DNA of 64,000 nt. It comes from Carallia brachiata (taxonomy: Eukaryota > Streptophyta > Magnoliopsida > Malpighiales > Rhizophoraceae). The notes beneath the pieces are model-generated. The model did not search any database. It worked only from the letters and a program-made list of their open reading frames with translations, and was not told where the DNA came from. The position numbers were made by a program, and so were the translations under genes. The first letter of the stretch is position 1; each line of letters opens with the position of its first letter. Of the stretch, positions 34,880 through 47,540 are shown piece by piece. The stretch is taken from contig JADCRB010000066.1 of assembly GCA_021464245.1 (NCBI GenBank), positions 2,433,461-2,497,460 on the forward strand, given 5' to 3'.

Positions 34880-37800
34880 AATGGTCTTATGCAACCAATA
34901 AATGCAAATTTTGATCAATTGCACACTTATTGAAGGGAATTGAAGCATTTAACACCCCAAAAGGTGTGGAAATGGTTTTTACATTGAAATTAAAGGTTTT
35001 GTAAGCATTTATGCTTAATTTAAGTTTAATTGGTCAAATAAGCCATTAAAATGCAAGAAAATCCCTTATTCAAGAAATAAAGTAATTTAGCCTCTTTATT
35101 TGTGACACAAATGGTCTTATGCAGCTAATAAATGCAAATTACGATCAATTGAACACTTATTAGAGGGAATTGAATGCATTTAAACCCCCAAAAGGTGGGG
35201 GAATGGTTTTTACATTGAAATTAAAGGTTTTTGAAGCATTTATGCTTAATTAAGTTTTTGGTCAAATAAGCCATTTAAAATGCAAGAAAATCCCTTATTT
35301 TCAAGAAATAAAGTAATTTAGCTCTTATTTGTGACACAAATGGTCTTATGCAGCTATATAATGCAAATTACGATCAAGTGAACACTTATTAGAGGGAATT
35401 GAATGCATTTAACACCCCAAAAGGTGTTGGAATGGTTTTTGCATTGAAGTTAAAGGTTTTTTAAGCATTTAAACTTCATTCAGTTTAATTGGGTTAAAAA
35501 GCCATTAAAATTCAAGAAAATCACTTATTTGAAAGAACAAAGTAACTTAGCCTCTTTTTCATGACACAAATGGTCTTACACTACTAATAAATGCAAATGA
35601 TCAATTGAACTATATAGAGGGAATTGAAAGCATTTAACTCCCCAAAAGGTGTTGGAAAGGTTTTTGTATTGAAATTAAAGGTTTTTGTAAGCATTTATAC
35701 TTAATTTAAGTTTAATTTTGGTCAATAAGCCATTAAAATGCAAGAAAATCACTTATTTTCAAGAAATCAAGTAATTTAGCATCTTTATTCGTTACACAAT
35801 GGTCTTATGCAGCTAATAAATGCAAATTACGATCAATTGAACACTTATTAGAGGGAATTGAATGCATTTAACACTCAAAAAGTGTGGAAATGTTTTTGCG
35901 TTGAAATTAAACGTTTTTGTAAGCATTTATACTTCATTTAAGTTTAATTTGGGTTAAATAAGCCATTAAAATCCAGAAAATCACTTATTTCAAGAATGAA
36001 GTGATTTAGCCTCTTTATTCATGACACAATGGTCTTATGCAACAATATAATGCAAATTTTGATCAATTGCACACTATTGAAGGGAATTGAAGCATTTAAC
36101 ACCCCAAAAGGTGTTGGAAATGGTTTTTACATTGAAATTAAAGGTTTTTGTAAGCATTTATGCTTAATTTAAGTTTAATTTTGGTCAAATAAGCCATTAA
36201 AATGCAAGAAAATCCCTTATTTTCAAGAAATAAAGTAATTTAGCCTCTTATTGTGACACAAATGGTCTTATGCAGCTAATAAATGCAAATTTACGATCAA
36301 TTGAACACTTATTAGAGGGAATTGAATGCATTTAACACCCCAAAAGGTGTTGGAAATGGTTTTTACATTGAAATTAAAGGTTTTTGTAAGCATTATGCTT
36401 AATTTAAGTTTTTTTGGTCAATAAGCCATTAAAATGCAAGAAATCCCTTATTTCAAGAAATAAAGTAATTTAGCCTCTTATTTGTGACACAAATGGTCTT
36501 ATGCAGCTAATAAATGCAAATTACGATAGTGAACACTTATTAGAGAGGAATTGAATGCATTTAACACCCAAAAGGTGTTGGAAATGGTTTTTGCATTGAA
36601 TTAAAGGTTTTTTTAAGCATTTAAACTTCATTCAAGTTTAATTTGGGTTAAATAAGCCATTAAAATGCAAGAAATCACTTATTTGAAAGAAACAAAGTAA
36701 CTTAGCCTCTTTATTCATGACACAAATGGTCTTACACTACTAAATGCAAATTATGATCAATTGAACACTTATAAGAGGGAATTGAAGCATTTAACTCCCC
36801 AAAAGGTGTTGGAAAGGTTTTTGTATTGAAATTAAAGGTTTTGTAAGCATTTATACTTAATTTAAGTTTAATTTTGGTCAAATAAGCCATTAAAATGCAA
36901 GAAAATCACTTATTTTCAAGAAATCAAGTAATTTAGCATCTTTATTCGTTACACAAATGGTCTTATGCAGCTAATAAATGCAAATTACGATCAATTGAAC
37001 ACTTATTAGAGGGAATTGAATGCATTTAACACCTCAAAAAGTGTTGGAAATAGTTTTTGCGTTGAAATTAAACGTTTTTGTAAGCATTTATACTTCATTT
37101 AAGTTTAATTTGGGTTAAATAAGCCATTAAAATCCAAGAAAATCACTTATTTTCAAGAAATGAAGTGATTTAGCCTCTTTATTCATGACACAAATGGTCT
37201 AATGCAACCAATAAATGCAAATTTTGATCAATTGCACACTTATTGAAGGGAATTGAAAGCATTTAACACCCCAAAAGGTGTTGGAAATGGTTTTTACATT
37301 GAAATTAAAGGTTTTTGTAAGCATTTATGCTTAATTTAAGTTTAATTTTGGTCAAATAAGCCATTAAAATGCAAGAAAATCCCTTATTTTCAAGAAATAA
37401 AGTAATTTAGCCTCTTTATTTGTGACACAAATGGTCTTATGCAGCTAATAAATGCAAATTACGATCAATTGAACACTTATTAGAGGGAATTGAATGCATT
37501 TAACACCCCAAAAGGTGTTGGAAATGGTTTTTACATTGAAATTAAAGGTTTTTGTAAGCATTTATGCTTAATTTAAGTTTAATTTTGGTCAAATAAGCCA
37601 TTAAAATGCAAGAAAATCCCTTATTTTCAAGAAATAAAGTAATTTAGCCTCTTTATTTGTGACACAAATGGTCTTATGCAGCTAATAAATGCAAATTACG
37701 ATCAAGTGAACACTTATTAGAGGGAATTGAATGCATTTAACACCCCAAAAGGTGTTGGAAATGGTTTTTGCATTGAAGTTAAAGGTTTTTTTAAGCATTT

Positions 37801-38160
37801 AAACTTCATTCAAGTTTAATTTGGGTTAAATAAGCCATTAAAATGCAAGAAAATCACTTATTTGAAAGAAACAAAGTAACTTAGCCTCTTTATTCATGAC
37901 ACAAATGGTCTTACACTACTAATAAATGCAAATTATGATCAATTGAACACTTATAGAGGGAATTGAAGCATTTAACTCCCCAAAAGGTGTTGGAAAAGGT
38001 TTTTGTATTGAAATTAAATGTTTTTGTAAGCATTTATACTTAATTTAACTTTAATTTTGGTCAAATAAGTCATTAAAATACAAGAAAATAACTTATTTTC
38101 AAGAAATGAAGTAATTTAGCATCTTTATTCGTTACACACATGGTCTTATGCAGCTAATAA
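34880..38160. repeat. 5-monomer higher-order unit (~1.17 kb), nearly 3 copies
   Basis: Marker CTTACACTACTAAT occurs at about 35575, 36731 and 37912, spaced about 1,156 and 1,181 bp, close to 5 x 235. Each period contains a GAAGGG/TACATTG monomer, a second near-copy of it with GCAGCTAAT, the AAGTGAACAC monomer, the CTTACACTAC monomer and the TCAAAAAGTG/GCGTTG monomer. These correspond to monomers 5-8 of the 8-monomer unit with one duplicated. Confidence 0.65.
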
Positions 38161-38807
38161 ATGCAAATTACAATCAATTGAACACTTATTAGAGGGAATT
38201 GAATGCATTTAACACCCCAAAAGGTGTTGGAAATGGTTTTTGCATTGAAATTAAACGTTTTTTTAAGCATTTATACTTCATTTATGTTTAATTTGGGTTA
38301 AATAAGCCATTAAAATTCAAGAAAATCACTTATTTGTATGAAATGAAGTAATTTAGCCTCTTTATTATTGACACAAATGGTCTTGTGCAACTAATAATTG
38401 CAAATTTTGATCAATTGCACACTAATTAGAGGAAATTGAATGCATTTAACACCCCAAAAGGTGTTGGAAATGGTTTTTGCATTGAAATTAAAAGTTTTTG
38501 TAAGCATTTATACTTAATTTAAGTTTAATTTGGGTTAAATAAGTCATTAAAATGTAAGAAAATCACTTATTTGCAAGAAATGAAGCGATTTAGCCTCTTT
38601 ATTCGTGACACAAATGGTCTTATGCAACCAATAAATGCAAATTTTGATCAATTGCACACTTATTGGAGGGAATTGAAAGCATTTAACACCCGAAAAGGTG
38701 TTGGAAATGGTTTTTACATTGAAATTAATGGTTTTTCTAAGCATTTATGCTTAATTAAGTTTAATTTGGGTTAAGTAAGCCATTTAAATGCAAAGAAAAT
38801 CACTTAT

Positions 38808-38827
38808 NNNNNNNNNNNNNNNNNNNN
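38808..38827. other. Assembly gap, 20 N
   Basis: Twenty N between AAAATCACTTAT and TTATTCGTGAC. The missing monomer stretch between those two points is about 30 bases, so the register is roughly but not exactly kept. Confidence 0.95.
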
Positions 38828-41800
38828 TTATTCGTGACACAAATGGTCTTATGCAACCAATAAATGCAAATTGATCAATTGCACACTTATTGAGGGAATT
38901 GAAAGCATTTAACACCCAAAAGGTGTTGGAAATGGTTTTTGCATTGAAATAAAGTTTTTGTAAGCATTTATGCTTAATTTAAGTTTAATTTGGGTTAAAT
39001 AAGCCATTAAAATGCAAGAAAATCACTTATTTCAAGAAATAAGTAATTTAGCCTCTTTATTTGTGACACAAATGGTCTTATGCAACTAATAAATGCAAAT
39101 TACGATCAATTGAACACTTATTAGAGGGAATTGAATGCATTTAACACCCCAAAAGGTGTTGGAAATGGTTTTTGCATTGAAATTAAAGGTTTTTTAAGCA
39201 TTTACTTCATTCAAGTTTAATTTGGGTTAAATAAGCCATTAAAATGCAAGAAAATCACTTATTTGCAAGAAATGAAGTAATTTAGCCTCTTTATTCATGA
39301 CACAAATGGTCTTATGCAACTAATAAATGCAAATTATGATCAATTGAACACTTATTAGAGGGAATTGAATGCATTTAACACCCCAAAAGGTGTTGGAAAA
39401 GGTTTTTATTGAAATTAAAGGTTTTTGTAAGCATTTATACTTAATTTAAGTTTAATTTTGGTCAAATAAGCCATTAAAATCAAGAAAATCACTTATTTTC
39501 AAGAAATGAAGTAATTTAGCATCTTTATTATTCGTTACACAAATGGTCTTATGCAGCTAATAATGCAAATTACGATCAATTGAACACTTATTAGAGGGAA
39601 TTGAATGCATTTAACACCCCAAAAGGTGTTGGAAATGGTTTTTTGCATTGAAATTAAACGTTTTTGTAAGCATTTATCTTCATTTAAGTTTAATTTGGGT
39701 TAAATAAGCCATTAAAATCAAGAAAATCACTTATTTGAATGAAAGTAATTTAGCCTCTTTATTCATGACACAAATGGTCTTATGCAACTAATAATGCAAA
39801 TTTGATCAATTGACACTATTAGAGGGAATTGAATGCATTTAACCCCAAAAGGTGTTGGAAATGGTTTTTGCATTGAAATTAAAGTTTTGTAAGCATTTAT
39901 TAATTTAAGTTTAATTTGGGTTAAATAAGCCATTAAAATGCAAGAAAACACTTATTTGCAAGAAATGAAGTAATTTAGCCTCTTTATTCATGACACAAAT
40001 GGTCTTATGCAACAATAAATGCAAATTATGATCAATTGAACACTTATTAGAGGGAATTGAATGCATTTAACACCCAAAAGGTGTTGGAAATGGGTTTTTG
40101 CATTGAAATTAAAGGTTTTTGTAAGCATTTATACTTAATTTAAGTTTAATTTGGTCAAATAAGCCATTAAAATGCAAGAAAATCACTTATTTCAAGAAAT
40201 GAAGTAATTTAGCCTTTATTCGTTACACAAATGGTCTTATGCAACTAATAAATGCAAATTTGATCAATTGAACACTTATTGAGGGAATTGAATGCATTTA
40301 ACACCCCAAAAGGTGTTGGAAATGGTTTTTCATTGAAATTAAAGGTTTTTGTAAGCATTTATGCTTAATTTAAGTTTAATTTGGGTTAAATAAGCCATTA
40401 AAATGCAAGAAAATCACTTATTTTCAAGAAATAAGTAATTTAGCCTCTTTATTTGACACAAATGGTCTTATGCAGCTAATAAATGCAAATTACGATCAAT
40501 TGAACACTTATTAGAGGGAATTGAATGCATTTAACACCCCAAAAGGTGTTGGAAAGGTTTTTGCATTGAAATTAAACGTTTTTGTAAGCATTTATACTTC
40601 ATTTAAGTTTAATTTGGGTTAAATAAGCCATTAAAATGCAAGAAAATCACTTATTTGCAAGAAATGAAGTAATTTAGCCTCTTTATTCATGACACAAATG
40701 GTCTTATGCAACTAATAAATGCAAATTATGATCAATTGAACACTTATTAGAGGGAATTAAATGCATTTAACACCCCAAAAGGTGTTGGAAAAGGTTTTTG
40801 TATTGAAATTAAAGGTTTTGTAAGCATTTACTTAATTTAAGTTTAATTTGGGTTAAATAAGCCATTAAAATGCAAGAAAATCACTTATTTCAAGAAATGA
40901 AGTAATTTAGCCTCTTTATTCATGACACAAATGGTCTTATGCAGCTAATAAATGCAAATTATGATCAATTGAACACTTATTAGAGGGAATTGAATGCATT
41001 TAACACCCAAAAGGTGTTGGAAAAGGTTTTTGTATTGAAATTAAAGGTTTTTGTAAGCATTTATACTTAATTTAAGTTTAATTTTGGTCAAATAAGCCAT
41101 TAAAATGCAAGAAAATCACTTATTTTCAAGAAATGAAGTAATTTAGCATCTTTATTCGTTACACAAATGGTCTTATGCAGCTAATAAATGCAAATTACGA
41201 TCAATTGAACACTTATTAGAGGGAATTGAATGCATTTAACACCCAAAAGGTGTTGGAAATGGTTTTTGCATTGAAATTAAACGTTTTTGTAAGCATTTAT
41301 ACTTCATTTAAGTTTAATTTGGGTTAAATAAGCCATTAAAATCCAAGAAAATCACTTATTTGCATGAAATGAAGTAATTTAGCCTCTTTATTCATGACAC
41401 AAATGGTCTTATGCAACTAATAATTGCAAATTTTGATCAATTGCACACTAATTAGAGGGAATTGAATGCATTTAACACCCCAAAAGGTGTTGGAAATGGT
41501 TTTTGCATTGAAATTAAAAGTTTTTGTAAGCATTTATACTTAATTTAAGTTTAATTTGGGTTAAATAAGTCATTAAAATGCAAGAAAATCACTTATTTGC
41601 AAGAAATGAAGTTTTAGCCTCTTTATTCGTGACACAAATGGTCTTATGCAACCAATAAATGCAAATTTTGATCAATTGCACACACTTATTAAGGGAATTG
41701 AAACATTTAACACCCCAAAAGGTGTTGGAAATGGTTTTTACATTAATTAAAGGTTTTTGTAAGCATTATATTTAATTTAAGTTTAATTTGGTTAAATAAG

Positions 41801-42924
41801 CCATTAAAATGCAAGAAAATCACTTATTTTCAAGAAATGAAGTAATTTAGCATCTTTATTCGACACAAATGGTCTTATGCAGCTAATAAATGCAAATTAC
41901 GATCAATTGAACACTTATTAGAGGGAATTGAATGCATTTAACACCCCAAAAGTGTTGGAAATGGTTTTTGCATTGAAATTAAACGTTTTTGTAAGCATTT
42001 ATTCTTTAAGTTTAATTTGGTTAAATAAGCCATTAAAATCCAAGAAAATCACTTATTTGCATGAAATGAAGTAATTTAGCCTCTTTATTCATGACACAAA
42101 TGGTCTTACGCAACTAATAATTGCAAATTTTGATCAATTGCACACATATTGAAGGGAATTGAAGGCATTTAACGCCCCAAAAGGTGTTAGAAATGGTTTT
42201 TGCGTTGAAATTAAAGGATTTTGTAAGCATTTATGCTTAATTTAAGTTTAATTTGGGTTAAATAAGCCATTTAAATGCAATAAAATCACTTATTTTCAAG
42301 AAATAAAGTAATTTAGCCTCTTTATTTGTGACACAAATGGTCTTATGCAGCTAACAAATGCAAATTACGATCAATTGAACACTTATTAGAGGGAATTGAA
42401 TGCATTTAACACCTCAAAAGGTGTTGGAAATGGTTTTTGCATTGAAATTAAACGTTTTGGTAAGCATTTATACTTCATTTAAGTTTAATTTGGGTTAAAT
42501 AAGCCATTAAAATCGAAGAAAATCACTTATTTGCATGAAATGATGTAATTTAGCCTCTTTATTCATGACACAAATGGTGTTATGCAACTAATAATTGCAA
42601 ATTTTGATCAATTGCAAACTAATTAGAGGGAATTGAATGCATTAAACACCCCAAAAGGTGTTGGAAATGGTTTTTACATTGAAATTAAAGGTTTTTGTAA
42701 GCATTTATGCTTAATTTAAGTTTAATTTGGGTTAAATAAGCCATTAAAATGCAAGAAAATCACTTATTTTCAAGAAATAAAGTAATTTAGCCTCTTTATT
42801 TGTGACACAAATGGTCTTATGCAGCTAATAAATGCAAATTACGATCAATTGAACACTTATTAGAGGGAATTGAATGCATTTAACACCCCAAAAGGTGTTG
42901 GAAATGGTTTTTGCATTNATTTGC

Positions 42925-44720
42925 AAGAAATGAAGTGATTTAGCCTCTTTATTCGTGACACAAATGGTCTTATGCAACCAATAAATGCAAATTTTATCAA
43001 TTTCACACTTGTTGGAGGGAATTGAAAGCATTTAACACCCCAAAAGGTGTTGGAAATGGTTTTTACATGAAAGTAAAGGTTTTTGTAAGCATTTATGCTT
43101 AATTTAAGTTTAATTTTGGTCAAAAAAGCCATTTAAATGCAAGAAAATCACTTATTTTCAAGAAATAAAGTAATTTAGCCTCTTTATTTGTGACACAAAT
43201 GGTTTTATGCAGCTAATAAATGCAAATTACGATAAATTGAACACTTATTAGAAGGAATTGAATGCATTTAACACCCCAAAATGTCTTGGAAATGGTTTTT
43301 GCATTGAAATTAAGGGTTTTTTTAAGCATTTAAACTTCATTCAAGTTTTATTTGGGTTAAATAAGCCATTAAAATACAAAAAAATCACTTACTTGCAAGA
43401 AATGAAGTAATTTAACCTCTTTATTCATGACACAAATGGTCTTATGCAACTAATAAATGCAAATTATGATAAATTGAACACTTATAAGAGGGAATTGAAT
43501 GCATTTAACACCCCAAAAGGTGTTGGAAAAGGTTTTTGTATTGAAATTAAAGGTTTTTGTAAGCATTTATACTTAATTTAACTTTAATTTTGGTCAAATA
43601 AGCCATTAAAATACAAGAAAATCACTTATTTTCAAAAAATGAAGTAATTTAGCATCTTTATTCGTTACACAACTGGTCTTATGCAGCTAATAAATGCAAA
43701 TTACGATCAATTGAACACTTATTAGAGCGAATTGAATGCATTTAACACCCCAAAAGGTGTTGGAAATAGTTTTTGCATTGAAATTAAACGTTTTTGTAAG
43801 CATTTATACTTCATTTAAGTTTAATTTGGGTTAAATAAGCCATTAAAATCCAAGAAAATCACTTATTTGCATGAAATGAAGTAATTTAGCCTCTTTATTC
43901 ACGACACAAATGGTCTAATGCAACTAATAATTGCAAATTTTGATCAATTTCACACTAATTAGAGGGAATTGAATGCATTTAACACCCCAAAAGGTGTTGG
44001 AAATGGTTTTTGCATTGAAATTTAAAGTTTTTTTAAGCATTTATACTTAATTTAAGTTTAATTTGGGTTAAATAAGTCATTAAAATGCAAGAAAATCACT
44101 TATTTGCAAGAAATGAAGTGATTTAGCCTCTTTATTCGTGACACAAATGGTCTTATGCAACCAATAAATGCAAATTTTGATCAATTGCACACTTGTTGGA
44201 GGGAATTGAAAGCATTTAATACCCCAAAAGGAGTTGGAAATGGTTTTTACATTGAAAGTAAAGGTTTTTGTAAGCATTTATGCTTAATTTAAGTTTAATT
44301 TGGGTTAAATAAGCCATTTAAATGCAAGAAAATCACTTATTTTCAAGAAATAAAGTAATTTAGCCTCTTTATTTGTGAGACAAATGGTCTTATGCAGCTA
44401 ATAAATGCAAAATATGATAAATTGAACACTTTTAAAGGGAATTGAATGCATTTAACGCCCCAAAATGTCTTGGAAATGGTTTTTGCATTGAAATTAAAGG
44501 TTTTTTTAAGCATTTAAACTTCATTCAAGTTTAATTTGGGTTAAATAAGCGATTAAAATGCAAGAAAATCACTTATTTGCATGAAATGAAGTAATTTAGC
44601 CTCTTTATTCATGACACAAATGGACTTATGCAACTAATAAATGCAAATTATGATCAATTGAACACTTATTAGAGGGAATTTAATGCATTTAACACCCCAA
44701 AAGGTGTTGGAAATGTTTTT
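42925..44720. repeat. Multi-monomer duplication, copy 1
   Basis: Shares a marker series with about 45530-47540: CAATTTCACACTTGTTGG, GGTCAAAAAAGCC, TTAGAAGGAATTG, AAATGTCTTGG, AATTAAGGGTTTTT, CAAGTTTTATTTGGG, TTAGAGCGAATTG, AAAGGAGTTGG and ATGGACTTATGC. Offset is about 2,600 bp at the left end and about 2,812 bp at AAAGGAGTTGG, consistent with one extra monomer and a 24-base deletion in copy 2. Confidence 0.75.
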
Positions 44721-45529
44721 GTATTGAAATTAAACGTTTTTGTAAGCATTTATAATTAATTTAAGTTTAATTTTGGTCAAAAATGCCATTAAAATGCAAG
44801 AAAATCACTTATTTTCAAGAAATAAAGTAATTTAGCCTCTTTATTCATGACACAAATGGACTTATGCAACTAATAAATGCAAATTACGATCAATTGAACA
44901 CATATTAGAGGGAATTTAATGCATTTAACACCCCAAAAGGTGTTGGAAAATGTTTTTGTATTGAAATTAAACGTTTTTGTAAGCATTTATAATTAATTTA
45001 AGTTTAATTTTGTCAAAAAGCCATTAAAATGCAAGAAAATCACTTATTTTCGAAATAAAGTAATTTAGCATTTTATTCGTTACACAAATGGTCTTATGCA
45101 GCTAATAAATGCAAATTACGATCAATTGAACACTTATTAGAGGGAATTGAATGCATTTAACACCCCAAAAGGTGTTGGAAATGGTTTTTGCATTGAAATT
45201 AAACGTTTTTGTAAGTATTTATACTTCATTTAAGTTTAATTTGGGTTAAATAAGCCATTAAAATCCAAGAAAATCACTTATTTGCATGAAATAAAGTAAT
45301 TTAGCCTCTTTATTCACGACACAAATGGTCTTATGCAACTAATAATTGCAAATTTTGATCAATTCCACACTAATTAGAGGGAATGGAATGCATTTAACAC
45401 CCCAAAAGGTGTTGGAAATGGTTTTTGCATTGAAATTAAAAGTTTTTGTAAGCATTTATACTTAATTTAAGTTTAATTTGTGTTAAATAAGTCATTAAAA
45501 TGCAAGAAAATCACTTATTTGCAAGAAAT

Positions 45530-47540
45530 GAAGTGATTTAGCCTCTTTATTCGTGACACAAATGGTCTTATGCAACCAATAAATGCAAATTTTGATCAAT
45601 TTCACACTTGTTGGAGGGAATTGAAAGCATTTAACACCCCAAAAGGTGTTGGAAATGGTTTTTACAATGAAAGTAAAGGTTTTTGTAAGCATTTATGCTT
45701 AATTTAAGTTTAATTTTGGTCAAAAAAGCCATTTAAATGCAAGAAAATCACTTATTTTCAAGAAATAAAGTAATTTAGCCTCTTTATTTGTGACACAAAT
45801 TGTATTATGCAGCTAATAAACGCAAATTACGATAAATTGAACACTTATTAGAAGGAATTGAACATTTAACACCCCAAAATGTCTTGGAAATGGTTTTTGC
45901 ATTGAAATTAAGGGTTTTTTTAAGCATTTAAACTTCATTCAAGTTTTATTTGGGTTAAATAAGCCATGAAAATACAAAAAAATCACTTACTTGCAAGAAA
46001 TGAAGTAATTTAACCTCATTATTCATGACACAAATGGTCTTATGCAACTAATAAATGCAAATTATGATAAATTGAACACTTATAAGAGGGAATTGAATGC
46101 ATTTAACACCCCAAAAGGTGTTGGAAAAGGTTTTTGTAAGCATTTATACTTAATTTAACTTTAATTTTGGTCAAATAAGCCATTAAAACAGAAAATCACT
46201 TATTTTCAAAAAATGAAGTAATTTAGCATCTTTATTCGTTACACAACTGGTCTTATGCAGCTAATAAATGCAAATTACGATCAATTGAACACTTATTAGA
46301 GCGAATTGAATGCATTTAACACCCCAAAAGTTGTTGGAAATAGTTTTTGCATTGAAATTAAACGTTTTTGTAAGCATTTATACTTCATTTAAGTTTAATT
46401 TGGGTTAAATAAGCCATTAAAATCCAAGAAAATCACTTATTTGCATGAAATGAAGTAATTTAGCCTCTTTATTCACGACACAAATGGTCTAATGCAACTA
46501 ATAATTGCAAATTTTGATCAATTTCACACTAATTAGAGGGAATTGAATGCATTTAACACCCCAAAAGGTGTTGGAAATGGTTTTTGCATTGAAATTAAAA
46601 GTTTTTCTAAGCATTTATCCTTATTTTAAGTTTAATTTGGGTTAAATAAGTCATTAAAATGCAAGAAAATCACTTATTTGCATGAAATGAAGTAATTTAG
46701 CCTCTTTATTCACGACACAAATGGTCTTATGCAACTAATAATTGCAAATTTTGATCAATTGCATACTAATTAGAGGGAATTGAATACATTTAACACCCCA
46801 AAAGGTGTTGGAAATGGTTTTTGCATTGAAATTTAAAGTTTTTTTAAGCATTTATACTTAATTTAAGTTTAATTTGGGTTAAATAAGTCATTAAAATGCA
46901 AGAAAATCACTTATTTGCAAGAAATGAAGTGATTTAGCCTCTTTATTCGTGACACAAATGGTCTTATGCAACCAATAAATGCAAATTTTGATCAATTGCA
47001 CACTTGTTGGAGGGAATTGAAAGCATTTAAACACCCCAAAAGGAGTTGGAAATGGTTTTTTACATTGAAAGTAAAGGTTTTGTAAGCATTTATGCTTAAT
47101 TTAAGTTTAATTTGGGTTAAATAAGCCATTTAAATGCAAGAAATCACTTATTTTCAAGAAATAAAGTAATTTAGCCTCTTTATTTGTGAGACAAATGGTC
47201 TTATGCAGCTAATAAATGCAAAATATGATAAATTGAACACTTTTTAAAGGGAATTGAATGCATTTAACGCCCCAAAATGTCTTGGAAATGGTTTTTGCAT
47301 TGAAATTAAAGGTTTTTTTAAGCATTTAAACTTCATTCAAGTTTAATTTGGGTTAAATAAGCGATTAAAATGCAAGAAAATCACTTATTTGCATGAAATG
47401 AAGTAATTTAGCCTCTTTATTCATGACACAAATGGACTTATGCAACTAATAAATGCAAATTATGATCAATTGAACACTTATTAGAGGGAATTTAATGCAT
47501 TTAACACCCCAAAAGGTGTTGGAAAATGTTTTTGTATTGA
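45530..47540. repeat. Multi-monomer duplication, copy 2
   Basis: Second copy of the 42.9-44.7 kb series. Near 46120-46145 it lacks the ATTGAAATTAAAGGTTTTT stretch, and near 46640-46860 it has one additional monomer (CATACTAATTAG). Confidence 0.72.

Larger units (their letters stand above)
23628..38807. repeat. 237-bp satellite array, middle part (subfamily II)
   Basis: Same monomer family, about 64 copies, with a changed set of variants: TAATTTTGGTCAAATAAGCC, GCAGCTAATAAATGC, AAACGTTTTTGTAAGC, AGCATCTTTATTCGTTACAC, TTTTCAAGAAAT and GAAGTGATTTAGCC. These are rare or absent to the left of 23.6 kb. Contains the 8-monomer and 5-monomer higher-order units described separately. 31650-34880 uses the same monomer types in a less regular order. 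No other element seen. Confidence 0.95.
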
